Source of the DNA: CBDBZX01 sp965213645
GTDB taxonomy: Bacteria; Deinococcota; Deinococci; Deinococcales; Trueperaceae
Assembly: GCA_965213645.1 (NCBI GenBank)
Contig: CBDBZX010000004.1
Location: 620,001 to 684,000, forward strand
Direction of reading: 5' to 3'
Length of the DNA: 64,000 bases
How positions within the stretch are numbered: the stretch's first letter is position 1; each line of letters begins with the position of its first letter. Shown one piece after another: positions 16,958 through 25,659 of this stretch. Made by a program: the position numbers and the translations under genes. A model generated the notes under the pieces. That model was not told the DNA's origin and ran no database searches. It saw only the letters and a list, made by a program, of their open reading frames with translations.

Positions 16958-17793
16958 ACGTTCGCTATACATTCTTTCCCCTGATACATATGTGTTGGTA
17001 AGCGCTCCCCGGTTCGCCGGAGTTCTTCGAAATAGGCGTCCATTTTCTTTTTGCTATCCTGGCCCGTAACCCGCGGCACAAGCATCTCCTCTTTTAATTT
17101 TCGGGCATTAATGACGTCTTCGCTGAAGTCGTTGATGAACCGCAGCGCCCATAGCAGTAGCGGTGAAATCGTGTTCGGGTTGATAGGTCGGGTTTTGTTC
17201 TCGTGACTCCATGCGCTCGCGCCGATGAACTCCTCAACGCCCTGCGTTTCCCACGGTGGGCAACATAGGCGGTCACATTCTGGCAGATAGGGGGCGTAAA
17301 GCCACAGTCTAGTTATGCAAAACAGTCTGTTATTCTTCGTATCTCTTACGACGGACTTACTATCTAACTCTTTAGCATAGTTCTCTAAGTCAGACGTAAT
17401 AACTGACGCTAATGATCTAATACCACGTTTCTCAAGCCATACAAAAAATGGATGTGCGGCTGAATGAATATAATGATAAATGCTGCCCGCGGAAAGGCGT
17501 CTTCGAGCTGAAGTTTGCCGTGACAACGATTCTAAAGGTGTCTGAATATTGATTAGGCACCACGCGAACCGCTTTAGTGAAAGCTTATATGTCGCTGACG
17601 TAGAGCTGAAATCCAGATTCTTGGTGAAAGACGCTTTTTTCGCCATGGGATGTAGGTACCAGATGTCGTCTCCGAAGCGCGACCAGTATTCTTCTGGCGT
17701 GTCAGCTAATATTTTGATATCCTCGAAGATTGAGTCGTTAGGCTCTGGGTCAACAACATATTCTGAATCTCGCACACGCCTTGCATGTATCAT
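16954..17793 (-). pseudogene. Third recombinase gene of the island, cut off by the IS
   Basis: 279 codons remain. The N-terminal part resembles the core-binding region of large phage-integrase-type recombinases (RPINPNTISPLLLWALRFINDF, about 200-221). The frame ends three codons into the IS4-type terminal repeat, before any arginine-histidine-arginine-tyrosine catalytic motif. The start ATG overlaps the stop of the upstream recombinase gene by one base, so they were translated together. The missing C-terminal half is not recognisable on the far side of the IS pair. The call as a recombinase rests mainly on operon position and the core-binding resemblance. Confidence 0.65.
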
Positions 17794-19634
17794 TACTGAT
17801 CCAGCCTTCTCTCCAACAGTTTTCCTAGCATCTTGATATCGTCATCCGTTATTGAGCGCCGCACCAGTTCTAATTCAGTCTGGGTCGCCATTTGGGAAAG
17901 AAGGTCCCCTAGTCTTGAAAAATGCTCGGCGTAGTCGCTGAGCCACACCGTCTCTGTAACAGCTGAGGATATGATGATGAGGGCGTCGTACAAGGCCACT
18001 AGTCTCGGCAGGTGGTCTGGTGTTGCAACAGCGTTTTTACACCCGAAGCACATTAGAAAAGATGCCGGACATGGCGTGCCGTCTTCGGCGAAAGGACTTA
18101 GATGGAAGTTCATGCACGCGCCAGTAGCCGTATCGAGTTGCCCCACCAGCAACAACCGAACGGTGCCCTCTTTGATGCCTAGTAAGCTAGCAAGTGCTTC
18201 GGGATTTTCTCGCCCCTTAGCTATCTGGGAAGGCGTGAGAGCCTTCATCTTCGTGGTCACCTCTGCATGAGCCAGCGCGTCAGCCTGCCCTTGCAGAATC
18301 GTCTTAGCGGCAGCTTCATGGGTTTGCGGGTCGGGGTTTTGGTAGATAGTTTCACTGACAACTTCGCTGTTTTGCCGGGCTCTTTGATTTATGACCTGTT
18401 CAGTAAGGCGTAACCGACGGAAGGTCACGTTGAGAGGTAGTCCATCATCCCCCACTACTTTCGATTTTTTAGTCCACCTTTGCACTCCTTGACGAGTGAA
18501 ATGCTCCGTCCAATCGAGGAAGAAAGAAGGGTAAGGGCTTGTTGTTTTTGCGGAGCGGGCGATAAACAGCTGATTTGTCGGCTGACCCTGGTTCGCTAAA
18601 GTATCACGAGCTGGCTGGGTCAGCTTCACCGCCTTCTCCCAGAGCGCCCCTTCCGGCGTACTCCCGACGAAGTTGTTGCTGAAATACCTCGCGTTCGGTC
18701 CACGTCTCGGTTTATCCATCTCAACCGCATGGACGGTCGGATCGCTGAGGTGATCATCCGCGCGGTGCTCACCGACGTGTATACTGTCTAACACAGAAAT
18801 GTTATAGCCCCTTTCACAAACGAATAGAATGAATAGAGCTGCTACCTCTTGGTTACTAAGGAAAAGGCAATTGTTGAGATACTCGTCCTCTTTAACTTCG
18901 AGAATCTTTCGAATGAGAAGTCTTGTATCGCTAGTTTCGAATCCATTGGCATTGCCGGTTTTGCTCAAATAATCTAGAAAGGCTCCTTCTATCACGCCAT
19001 CTTCACGTCCCTTGCTCTCCGAGCCTGAAGCGGCAGATTGGCTGACTCTCCATTCGTGCAAAATCTTGAGGTTTGAACTGATTCTTTGCTCTGCTGCCCT
19101 GACCGTTCGCCTTGCGGCTGAGCGTATTCGCTCGAACTCTGATTTGCTGTAAGCGTGGTAGAGGCGAGTTTTGGGTTTTGGTATCGGTGCAAGTAAGGCT
19201 TGCCGCGTCGGTTGGGGTAAAGAATCAACATCTTTAAGTAAAGTCCTGATGACGTTGATTGACCCCGGCCAACGAACTCTTTGGAGCTTCTTATCGCGCC
19301 ACTCCTTCCAAACTCGCGGCGAGAGTTGAGCTGCGGTTCTGAGGTGAGGATTACTTCTTGAGATTTCCCCGATGAAACGCTGGAGACAATCTGCGCCAGC
19401 CTTCACTGTAGAGTGTGCTCTCCATCTCCCAGCTTGCCCCGTCGCTTTTGCAAAACCTAAGGCCAATTCTCTGACTAAATTTGGAGGAGCGTCAATGCTG
19501 CTGAAATCGTAGGTGCCGAAATCTTCTCCTGCTTCACCCACCACGCGCACTGACAGACCATCGGGGCTCACCCATGCTGGACGGGCGTACAGCTCGGAGG
19601 GCAGGGCTGCGGACGTACCCTTACAATCTCTCAT
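17793..19634 (-). CDS. Second, large recombinase-type protein of the island
   Basis: 613 residues. A catalytic-domain-like stretch is seen at TFRRLRLTEQVINQRAR with a later THEAAAKTI segment, placing arginines where tyrosine recombinases have the H/R-x-x-R motif; the nucleophilic tyrosine is not obvious to me, possibly in ETIYQNP. The C-terminus has a cysteine cluster (ACMNFHL, PCPASFLMCFGCKN) that could bind zinc. Size, operon position and this layout resemble the second recombinase of Tn554- and GInt-type modules. Its ATG overlaps the first recombinase's TGA by four bases. Confidence 0.65.
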   Translation of the reverse strand: MRDCKGTSAALPSELYARPAWVSPDGLSVRVVGEAGEDFGTYDFSSIDAPPNLVRELALGFAKATGQAGRWRAHSTVKAGADCLQRFIGEISRSNPHLRTAAQLSPRVWKEWRDKKLQRVRWPGSINVIRTLLKDVDSLPQPTRQALLAPIPKPKTRLYHAYSKSEFERIRSAARRTVRAAEQRISSNLKILHEWRVSQSAASGSESKGREDGVIEGAFLDYLSKTGNANGFETSDTRLLIRKILEVKEDEYLNNCLFLSNQEVAALFILFVCERGYNISVLDSIHVGEHRADDHLSDPTVHAVEMDKPRRGPNARYFSNNFVGSTPEGALWEKAVKLTQPARDTLANQGQPTNQLFIARSAKTTSPYPSFFLDWTEHFTRQGVQRWTKKSKVVGDDGLPLNVTFRRLRLTEQVINQRARQNSEVVSETIYQNPDPQTHEAAAKTILQGQADALAHAEVTTKMKALTPSQIAKGRENPEALASLLGIKEGTVRLLLVGQLDTATGACMNFHLSPFAEDGTPCPASFLMCFGCKNAVATPDHLPRLVALYDALIIISSAVTETVWLSDYAEHFSRLGDLLSQMATQTELELVRRSITDDDIKMLGKLLERRLDQ

Positions 19635-21115
19635 CTTTCGTCGGTATCTTGAACTCGAGGTGAAGTTTGCGCGATGTGGCTGAGCAGATCGTTGACCGAA
19701 GACTCGTCTTCGTCGTCGCCATTGAGAAAAAGGTCTATCTGAAGTCCGGTCACTGGCGCGAGGTATATACCTCGCGTCGTGTTGAGACTACTGTGTCCGA
19801 GGAGAGTCTGCACTAAAACCCAGGGATCTCCGAACAGAATCCGGTACTCCCGCCGCTCCTCCGGTTTCAGGTTCATACGCCGGTCGAACGCATGTAAAAG
19901 GGTGACAAGCATACGTAGGGCGAACGAATGTCTGAGCATGTGCGGGTGACAGTGGATCAGGACGTTTTGCTCTACGCAACGCTCGTTTGCAGTGTAGAAC
20001 ACCGTCTCCCAGGAGCGGTACGGCATCGGCATGCCACCGTCAGTCAGCCATAAGCTGAGTGGCTCCAGACCGTCCAGGCCTTCGGTGAAAAGCTTCTGCC
20101 GTTCAAAGGAATCCAGAATGTCCAGCAAAACTTTCCCGGCGCGACCGTCAGAGTCGGTATAGCTGATTATTCTGCGACGGTCGAGTTTCGTCATGACCTT
20201 GCGGTCTGCAATCTGATCGTATCTCCCCTCTTCCATAGCACGCTGCACGGCGAACCGTCGTGAGGTACGTTTGTACGTGTCGACCCTTTGCAGCGCCTTT
20301 CGAGAAATCCAGAAATCCCTTCCGTGACCTTTAGCCACGCCTTCACCGACGCGGGCGGGGAGGAAAGGTTTCTCCCCGCCCGCGTCGGGCAGCTCGCACG
20401 TTAGCAGGGTGCCACCTTCGCGCAGGCGGAGTCCGCTGGACCACAGAACGTCAGCGAACGCCAAGTTTCTACCATCATTACGTCCGCGCTATGTAGACTC
20501 ACGCAATCCGTTCTCCTGATAACCGCCTAAACCAACGTTTTGCCACCGGCGGAACGCTCGTGGTGTTAGCCACTTGACTCGAGTTGATCGCACATTTTTG
20601 GGGCGTAGAGGGATTGATAGCTTCATCCTCCCGTCTCGTTGGCGCATAGGTTCAGAAGGGATAGGACTTTTCCGAATGATGCCATGATCTAGCTGCCAAT
20701 TGTAGAACTTCCTGCACGCGCTTAGTTCTCTACTGAACTTAGTACCACTCACGCGCCGCGGATTCTTTGGCTCGCGCCGTCGCCAGAATTCGTAGTTGAA
20801 AAAATCATCTTTTGTCGCTTTTCGCCAGTCCTTATTTTGGCCCTCAAGATAAGAGAAGTAGACCTTGAGGTCTTCCAAGTAAGATTCTTGCGACTGAAGG
20901 GTTAGTCGACGAAAGCTTCTGCTATTTGTATATAGCAGAACATCAATATCAGGCGAACCGTCGGGACGTAAGAGAAAAGGTTGCTCCGGTATTATCCCTA
21001 AAGCGTTTTCACGCTCTCCCAGGTTACTAGCTATTTCTGAGAGCGGAGGAGGTAATTTCTGGCTTTCTACAATTCTTACTCGGCAGAGCCTCCACTTGTC
21101 TTGAGCTCGTAGCAT
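19631..21115 (-). pseudogene. First tyrosine recombinase of the island, with an in-frame amber stop
   Basis: A frame of 494 codons apart from one TAG at 20491-20489. The first 208 codons form a SAM-like core-binding domain (SRSFRRLTLQSQESYLEDL). After the TAG the same frame continues RGRNDGRNLAFADVLWSSG and LRLREGG (catalytic arginine I), then HMLRHSFA (H-x-x-R, about 8 residues) and GHSSLNTTRGIYLAP with the nucleophile tyrosine. Conserved recombinase sequence flanks the stop on both sides, so it is a nonsense mutation, a readthrough codon or a read error. Translation could restart at TTG 20464, giving a catalytic domain without the DNA-clamping arm. The first 43 codons lie in the terminal repeat. 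Confidence 0.85.
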
Positions 21116-21140
21116 AGCAACACCATACGCTATAACACGG
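20987..21140 (-). repeat. Right 154-bp inverted terminal repeat
   Basis: Counterpart of 12745-12898, differing at three positions. It contains the first recombinase's start codon at 21115 and TATGGT six bases before it, a leaderless-type promoter. Outside it, the last 12 bases of the island (21141-21152) share GTATAG with the 17 bases at the other end but are otherwise different. Confidence 0.9.
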
Positions 21141-21152
21141 TAAATCTATACG

Positions 21153-21161
21153 GAAAGGTGG
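21153..21161. repeat. 9-bp direct repeat GAAAGGTGG, right edge of the island
   Basis: Identical to 12719-12727 and in the same orientation. Here the minus strand reads AAT-CCA-CCT-TTC, the NPPF codons of the interrupted methyltransferase. Confidence 0.85.
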
Positions 21162-21527
21162 ATTGCCGACGATAGCGCCAAAAGGTCTCGAGTCTTGTGG
21201 ACGCACGTTGAAAAAATCTGAGTAGATGAGGTTATGGGTGTTGATTTCGTAAAGTAGCGAAAGTTCATACGCCGTTTGCTGATGCACCTGTTCGTCTATC
21301 TCAACGCCGTGCACTTGGGACGGGTAATCCCCTCCTAAACGTTCTAAGCGTTTTAGAGCAGCCCCCAAAAAAACCCCACCCCCGAAACTAGGGTCCATGA
21401 CCGTATCCGACGCAGAGCGAACGGCCCAGCGAACGAGGAAATTTGCAATCCGTTGGTCCGTGTAGTATGCGCCCAACTGTTTGGCCCTAGAACCTTTGGG
21501 GGGGTCAACCACGCCGAAGTTTAACAT
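21153..21527 (-). pseudogene. Adenine-specific DNA methyltransferase, 5' part (split by the island)
   Basis: First 125 codons of the resident methyltransferase, up to and including GNPPF. It contains the conserved start region QLGAYYTDQRIANFLVRWAV and SAM-binding motif I DPSFGGGVFLGAAL (about 46-59), then motif II-III (HGVEIDEQ). Beyond the junction the frame runs into the island (RIDLPCYSVW) and is not homologous. The remainder is at 11408-12727. No restriction endonuclease is seen next to either half. Confidence 0.9.
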
Positions 21528-21639
21528 CCATTTTTTGTCTTCTATCTTGACAGCCTGCTTATCGGTTCACCCTATTGTTAAGATAGGCAGGTACGTGCGG
21601 GTACAGCTCGGCACACTCATTAAACCGTAGGTGATTCAA

Positions 21640-22869
21640 ATGACCGCTTCCACCAACCGTGCGCTGCGCACGCTGCAGGTAGATAATACGCTTCTCTTAA
21701 CCCTTCTAGCCCTCGCCACCATCCTCTTTTTTAGACGACCCGATATGCTTCTCCAGCCGCAATTTTGGGCGGAGGACGGCGCTATCTTCTTTCGGCAGAA
21801 CTATGAGCAGGGCCTAGGGGCACTTTTTACCCCTTATGCCAAGTACATTCACCTTATTCCGCGCTTGGTGGCTTATCTAGCCTCTTTCTTCCCGACTGCA
21901 CTAGCGCCTGCTATCTATGCGTATACAACGCTTGCTATCACTTTAGGTATCGGGGCGAAGCTCATGAGTTCACGCCTCGAGCTGCCCTACAAACCGCTGC
22001 TCGTCGTTGCTATCGGGCTTGTGCCGACAGGCGGTGAGGTCATTCTCAACCTCACCAACATCCACTGGTACTCCGCACTCCTACTTATTGCTTTAGTCCT
22101 GCAAAAACCGCCGACGACTAAGTCGTCGGCGGTTTTTGACTTTGTTTTGCTTCTTCTCGCTGGGCTCACGGGTCCTTTCATCATCGCTTTTACGCCCCTT
22201 CTCCTGCTTCGCTGGATTAAAAGATGGGACGACTATAGTACCTATCTAGCGTGCGCCGCGCTTCTTCTCACAGGAGTTCAGGGCTACACCATTTTAGGCG
22301 CAGGCGGGCCGAGCGCCGTGAGTTGGGATTGGCTCGCATGGATAGCTGTGCTAGGGCGGCGCTACGCGGGTACACTTTTTCTTGGCAACGGTATTGCAGG
22401 CTATGTTCCTTATCCTCTTCTATTTTTAGCAACGCTTAGTATTCCTGCTATAACGCTTCTCTTCATTGCAAGAAGTAAGCAAGCAGAGAAACTTCTCTTT
22501 CCAACCCTTGTTGTCCTCTTGGCGGCTGTGCTGATTACGGGGGCAACCTTCTACAAATTCAAGGCTGCACCGGAGGCCCTTATTCACCTCTACAACGGTG
22601 ACAGATACTTCTATCTTCCTCGTCTCATGATGATGTGGGCGCTTGTATTTTGCTTGTCACTTGATAGCTTCGCGAAGAGGTTTGCAGCCGCTCTTCTCAC
22701 CTTGACAATTCTTGCGGCGGCGACAACACAGTTCCAAGTTGCGCCGATGAGAGACTATGCGTGGGGGGGCTACGCGCCGAGCATTGAACAGGCAATTGAA
22801 CAAGGGGAACCGCTACAAGTACCTATCAACCCGCCAGGCTGGAGCGTGAAGCTCAACTTGGAGCGGTGA
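21640..22869 (+). CDS. Polytopic membrane protein, possibly a GT-C glycosyltransferase
   Basis: About 409 residues with some ten hydrophobic segments (for example LLLTLLALATILFF near 20-33 and repeated helices to residue 380). The first loop has FWAEDGAIFF, an acidic motif placed like the catalytic aspartate loop of GT-C transferases, and FTPYAKYIHLIPRL follows. I do not recognise a named family. ATG 21640 is preferred to GTG 21631, three codons upstream. A terminator-like 35-base hairpin lies inside the gene at 22103-22137 without breaking the frame. It may be involved in cell-surface polysaccharide work with the following sulfatase, but that is only proximity. Confidence 0.6.
   Translation: MTASTNRALRTLQVDNTLLLTLLALATILFFRRPDMLLQPQFWAEDGAIFFRQNYEQGLGALFTPYAKYIHLIPRLVAYLASFFPTALAPAIYAYTTLAITLGIGAKLMSSRLELPYKPLLVVAIGLVPTGGEVILNLTNIHWYSALLLIALVLQKPPTTKSSAVFDFVLLLLAGLTGPFIIAFTPLLLLRWIKRWDDYSTYLACAALLLTGVQGYTILGAGGPSAVSWDWLAWIAVLGRRYAGTLFLGNGIAGYVPYPLLFLATLSIPAITLLFIARSKQAEKLLFPTLVVLLAAVLITGATFYKFKAAPEALIHLYNGDRYFYLPRLMMMWALVFCLSLDSFAKRFAAALLTLTILAAATTQFQVAPMRDYAWGGYAPSIEQAIEQGEPLQVPINPPGWSVKLNLER
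22103..22137. other. Perfect 16-bp stem hairpin with A5/T5 ends inside a coding region
   Basis: Sixteen bases (AAAAACCGCCGACGAC) are followed by TAA and their exact reverse complement ending in TTTTT. It has the form of a bidirectional intrinsic terminator yet sits in frame inside the membrane-protein gene, encoding KPPTTKSSAVF. Confidence 0.8.
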
Positions 22870-23057
22870 CGAGAAATCTATCAAAGGTTGGACCAAAGTC
22901 AGTAAGAGGTTTTAGTACCTCGCTAGATGGGGAGTGGCGGTTGGCATCAGCTTCTTTGTCGTACATTGGACCTCAGCATGAAGAATTTGACACATTCTTC
23001 AATTTGCGTGACGACGCTCACATCCCTCTAATAAACGTTAAAGTTTCAACGAAGTAA
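22866..23057 (+). CDS. Possible 63-residue coupled small protein
   Basis: A GTG overlapping the previous gene's TGA by four bases opens a 63-codon frame (contains GEWRLASASLSYIGPQ). No domain, signal or membrane segment is recognised, and nothing else occupies 22870-23084. The overlap is typical of translational coupling, but the frame could be chance. Confidence 0.25.
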   Translation: MTRNLSKVGPKSVRGFSTSLDGEWRLASASLSYIGPQHEEFDTFFNLRDDAHIPLINVKVSTK

Positions 23058-23084
23058 AAGGGCCGAATATGGCCTTATGGGGGT

Positions 23085-24464
23085 ATGTCTGAGACCCCTT
23101 CACGCCGCGATGTCTTGCGCCTACTTGCAAGCGTCGGCGCGGGCGCAGTTCTCGTGGGCTGCACGCCTGAAGTTAAAGCGCAACCTACCTCTCCTTCGCG
23201 TAAAGCTCCCCCTATGGGCTCGCCCAATATCATCTTCATCCTCGTGGACGACTTAGGCGACCATGAGCTTTCCTGCATGGGCAACCCCTTTAATGAAACA
23301 CCGCACATCGACGCATTGGCGCGGGGCGGTATGACCTTTACCCAAGCCTACGCTGCCGCGCCCGTCTGCTCGCCGACCAGAGCGGCGCTGATGACGGGGC
23401 TCGCGCCGGCTCGTACGGGCATTACGGACTTCTTAAAAGAGGACGACGAGAAGTATTTGGACCCTAATCACCTCACGCTCAATGAAGCTCTGAAGTCGGC
23501 AGGCTACGCCACGGGCATGATCGGCAAGTGGCACCTCACGGGCGACTACGATAAGAAGCGCGGCGAGCCCTCCAAGCACGGTTGGGATGAGGTCATCCTC
23601 TCGGAGTCGAGCTATATTGCTAACGGCGACTACTTTGCGCCCTATGGTTTTATGTCAGGCGTAGAGGCGAAGCGTGGCGAGTTCTTGACAGACAGACTGT
23701 ATCAGGAAGCGTCGGACTTTGTTGAGCGACACCAGAACGAGCCGTTCTTTCTCTACCTTTCACATTACTCAGTGCATACAGTGTTGGACGGCAAGCCTGA
23801 TAAGGTCAGAAAGTACCGGCGTAAACGGGGCTCGAGAAAGTACAACCCCAAACTAGCTGCGATGTTGGAAAGCATTGACGAGGGCGTCGGACAGCTCTTA
23901 CAAACGCTTAGCAGTACGGGGCTGCTGGACAACACCCTCCTCGTTTTTACCTCCGACAACGGCGGCGACCACCTGGTGATGTCACCTTCGCCTCACCACG
24001 GCGCTAAGTCACAACTCTACGAGGGCGGCATCCGTGTGCCCTTAATCGCGCACTGGCCCGCGCAGATTGCGGCGGGGTCACGAAGCCACACCTGCACTAC
24101 CACGATGGACTTCTACCCGACCTTTGCGGAAATCGCTGCTGCAACAGACTTGCCGCGCTCGTTGGACGGCGAGAGCTTGACGCCGCTTTTCCGGGGTGAG
24201 ACACCTGCGAGAAACGCTCTCTACTGGCACTATCCGCGTAGTCATCCCCACCCAGGCGGCGGACGCTCCTCGGGCGCGATTCGCAAAGGGAACCTCAAGC
24301 TCGTGGAGTTCTTCGATACGGGCGAGGTCGAGCTTTACGACCTCTCAAAAGACGGGGGCGAAACGCGCAACTTGGCCCCAGTGCACCCCGAAAAGGTCCT
24401 GGAACTCAAAGCGCAACTGAACGGTTGGCGAGCGGGCGTAGGCGCGGGGCCGATAACGACGTAA
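23085..24464 (+). CDS. Arylsulfatase-family enzyme, exported lipoprotein
   Basis: Hydrolyses sulfate esters, probably from polysaccharides. The N-terminus has a twin-arginine signal (SRRDVLRLLASVGAGAVLVGC) ending in a lipobox cysteine near residue 26. The catalytic motif is CSPTRAALMTG (about 99-109), where cysteine is converted to formylglycine. Metal ligands are suggested by LVDDLGDHE and TSDNGGDH. Length 459 is normal. Tat export fits a protein whose modified cysteine is made in the cytoplasm. An anaerobic or aerobic sulfatase-maturing enzyme is not seen here. It is followed by its own terminator, then by a GH43 glycosidase. Confidence 0.9.
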   Translation: MSETPSRRDVLRLLASVGAGAVLVGCTPEVKAQPTSPSRKAPPMGSPNIIFILVDDLGDHELSCMGNPFNETPHIDALARGGMTFTQAYAAAPVCSPTRAALMTGLAPARTGITDFLKEDDEKYLDPNHLTLNEALKSAGYATGMIGKWHLTGDYDKKRGEPSKHGWDEVILSESSYIANGDYFAPYGFMSGVEAKRGEFLTDRLYQEASDFVERHQNEPFFLYLSHYSVHTVLDGKPDKVRKYRRKRGSRKYNPKLAAMLESIDEGVGQLLQTLSSTGLLDNTLLVFTSDNGGDHLVMSPSPHHGAKSQLYEGGIRVPLIAHWPAQIAAGSRSHTCTTTMDFYPTFAEIAAATDLPRSLDGESLTPLFRGETPARNALYWHYPRSHPHPGGGRSSGAIRKGNLKLVEFFDTGEVELYDLSKDGGETRNLAPVHPEKVLELKAQLNGWRAGVGAGPITT

Positions 24465-24471
24465 AGCGTTT

Positions 24472-24514
24472 GAGGCGTAGAAGAACTGAGAATGTCTAGT
24501 CTCTTCTACGCCTC
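24472..24514 (+). terminator. Intrinsic terminator after the sulfatase
   Basis: A perfect 13-bp stem, GAGGCGTAGAAGA with its reverse complement, separated by 17 bases and followed by TTT. It lies eight bases after the sulfatase stop. Confidence 0.75.
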
Positions 24515-24552
24515 TTTCCGTAGCTATTCTATGGAGAAAGCACCCTTCAATT

Positions 24553-25659
24553 ATGATTGAGACCTCTTTTTTTAGTAAGCCTTTATATCTTTTAATGTTA
24601 TTCCTCATTCCGTTCGCTACGCTGACGGGTTGCCAAACATCACCTTCATTGGAGAAAGAAGCGGCTTTCACCTGGCACAATCCGGTTCAAACAGGGCCGG
24701 AGTGGATTCGTGACCCGACCATTTTGGAGGTCGAGGGTACGTACTACATGACAGGTACGTACATGGCTAAGGGGGTATCTGAAACGGACGCTAGGGCGTG
24801 GCCCGGCATCAAGCTCTGGTCTTCCTCTGATTTGAAAACGTGGCGCGAAGTGCCCGGCTTTCTAGTGCGCAACGAACAGTTCACCTGGGCGGATACGCTT
24901 CTGTGGGCTCCTGAAATCTTCGCGTATAAGGGCAAATTCTACCTGACTTTTTCAGCGCAGGATACGAGCGGCGCGTGTAACAAACAAAGCCTCGCGGTGG
25001 CGGTGGCGGACGACATCACCGGACCCTATGAGGTGCTGACGCGCGACGAACCTCTTTTATGCGGCAACGATGCGAGCCTCTTTGCCGACGATGACGGGCG
25101 CGTTTACGCCTTGCAAACAGGCATCACCGTAACAGAAGTGAGCCTAGAGCCTTTAGAGGTCGTCGGTAAGCAGACGCATGTCATCGCAACCTCCGAGACC
25201 CCCGGCGCATGGGACAGTGAAATTAACGAAGGGCCGTTTATGGTCAAGCGAGATGGTTTGTATTACCTCTTCTGGTCAGGGACAGCGAGAGGCTATGAGG
25301 TCGGCTACGCCACCGCTGAGCATCCACTCGGTCCGTATACCAAACACGCCAATAACCCGATTTATGGTGCGTGCCGCGCGGAGTACAAAGAGGCGTGCGG
25401 TCAAGCGCCGGATAATCCCTTTAGGGAGGTCGGACACGGCAACCCCTTCACCGGGCCGGACGGTGAACTGTGGCTCTCGTCGCATGGCATCGGTTATGGG
25501 CGGAGATATGAAACGCCCAAATTAGTCCTCGACCCGCTGCACTTTGATGAGGTGAGCAAACAGTGGTCGGGCGAAGTGAGCTATACGCCGCGCACGGTTG
25601 TTTTAGAAGCTACCTTAGATACAGCTATCCTAAAACCAGCCGCATCAGCCACACGGTGA
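24553..25659 (+). CDS. Glycoside hydrolase family 43-type lipoprotein
   Basis: Five-bladed beta-propeller glycosidase, probably acting on arabinose- or xylose-containing glycans outside the inner membrane. A lipoprotein signal (LLMLFLIPFATLTGC) ends near residue 27. GH43-like catalytic positions are visible: aspartate in IRDPTILEVEGTYYM, a pKa-modulating aspartate in NDASLFADDDG and glutamate in INEGPFMVKRDGLYYLFWSG. Length 368. It lies downstream of the sulfatase, suggesting joint use of a sulfated glycan. Its 3' end overlaps the convergent M50 protease gene by 35 bases. Confidence 0.85.
   Translation: MIETSFFSKPLYLLMLFLIPFATLTGCQTSPSLEKEAAFTWHNPVQTGPEWIRDPTILEVEGTYYMTGTYMAKGVSETDARAWPGIKLWSSSDLKTWREVPGFLVRNEQFTWADTLLWAPEIFAYKGKFYLTFSAQDTSGACNKQSLAVAVADDITGPYEVLTRDEPLLCGNDASLFADDDGRVYALQTGITVTEVSLEPLEVVGKQTHVIATSETPGAWDSEINEGPFMVKRDGLYYLFWSGTARGYEVGYATAEHPLGPYTKHANNPIYGACRAEYKEACGQAPDNPFREVGHGNPFTGPDGELWLSSHGIGYGRRYETPKLVLDPLHFDEVSKQWSGEVSYTPRTVVLEATLDTAILKPAASATR

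Larger units (their letters stand above)
12728..21152. mobile_element. 8.4-kb tyrosine-recombinase island inserted in a DNA methyltransferase gene
   Basis: Borders are set by the 9-bp direct repeats and by restoration of the host reading frame on removal. Just inside are 154-bp inverted repeats. From the right end inwards it encodes three overlapping recombinase-type genes (about 494, 613 and at least 279 codons), an inverted pair of IS4-family copies and an adenine methyltransferase cargo gene. The set of consecutive large recombinases at one border recalls Tn554 (tnpABC) and GInt/RIT-type elements; I cannot assign it to one without a search. The CTCGAG palindrome and codon use are less chromosome-like inside. 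Confidence 0.85.
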
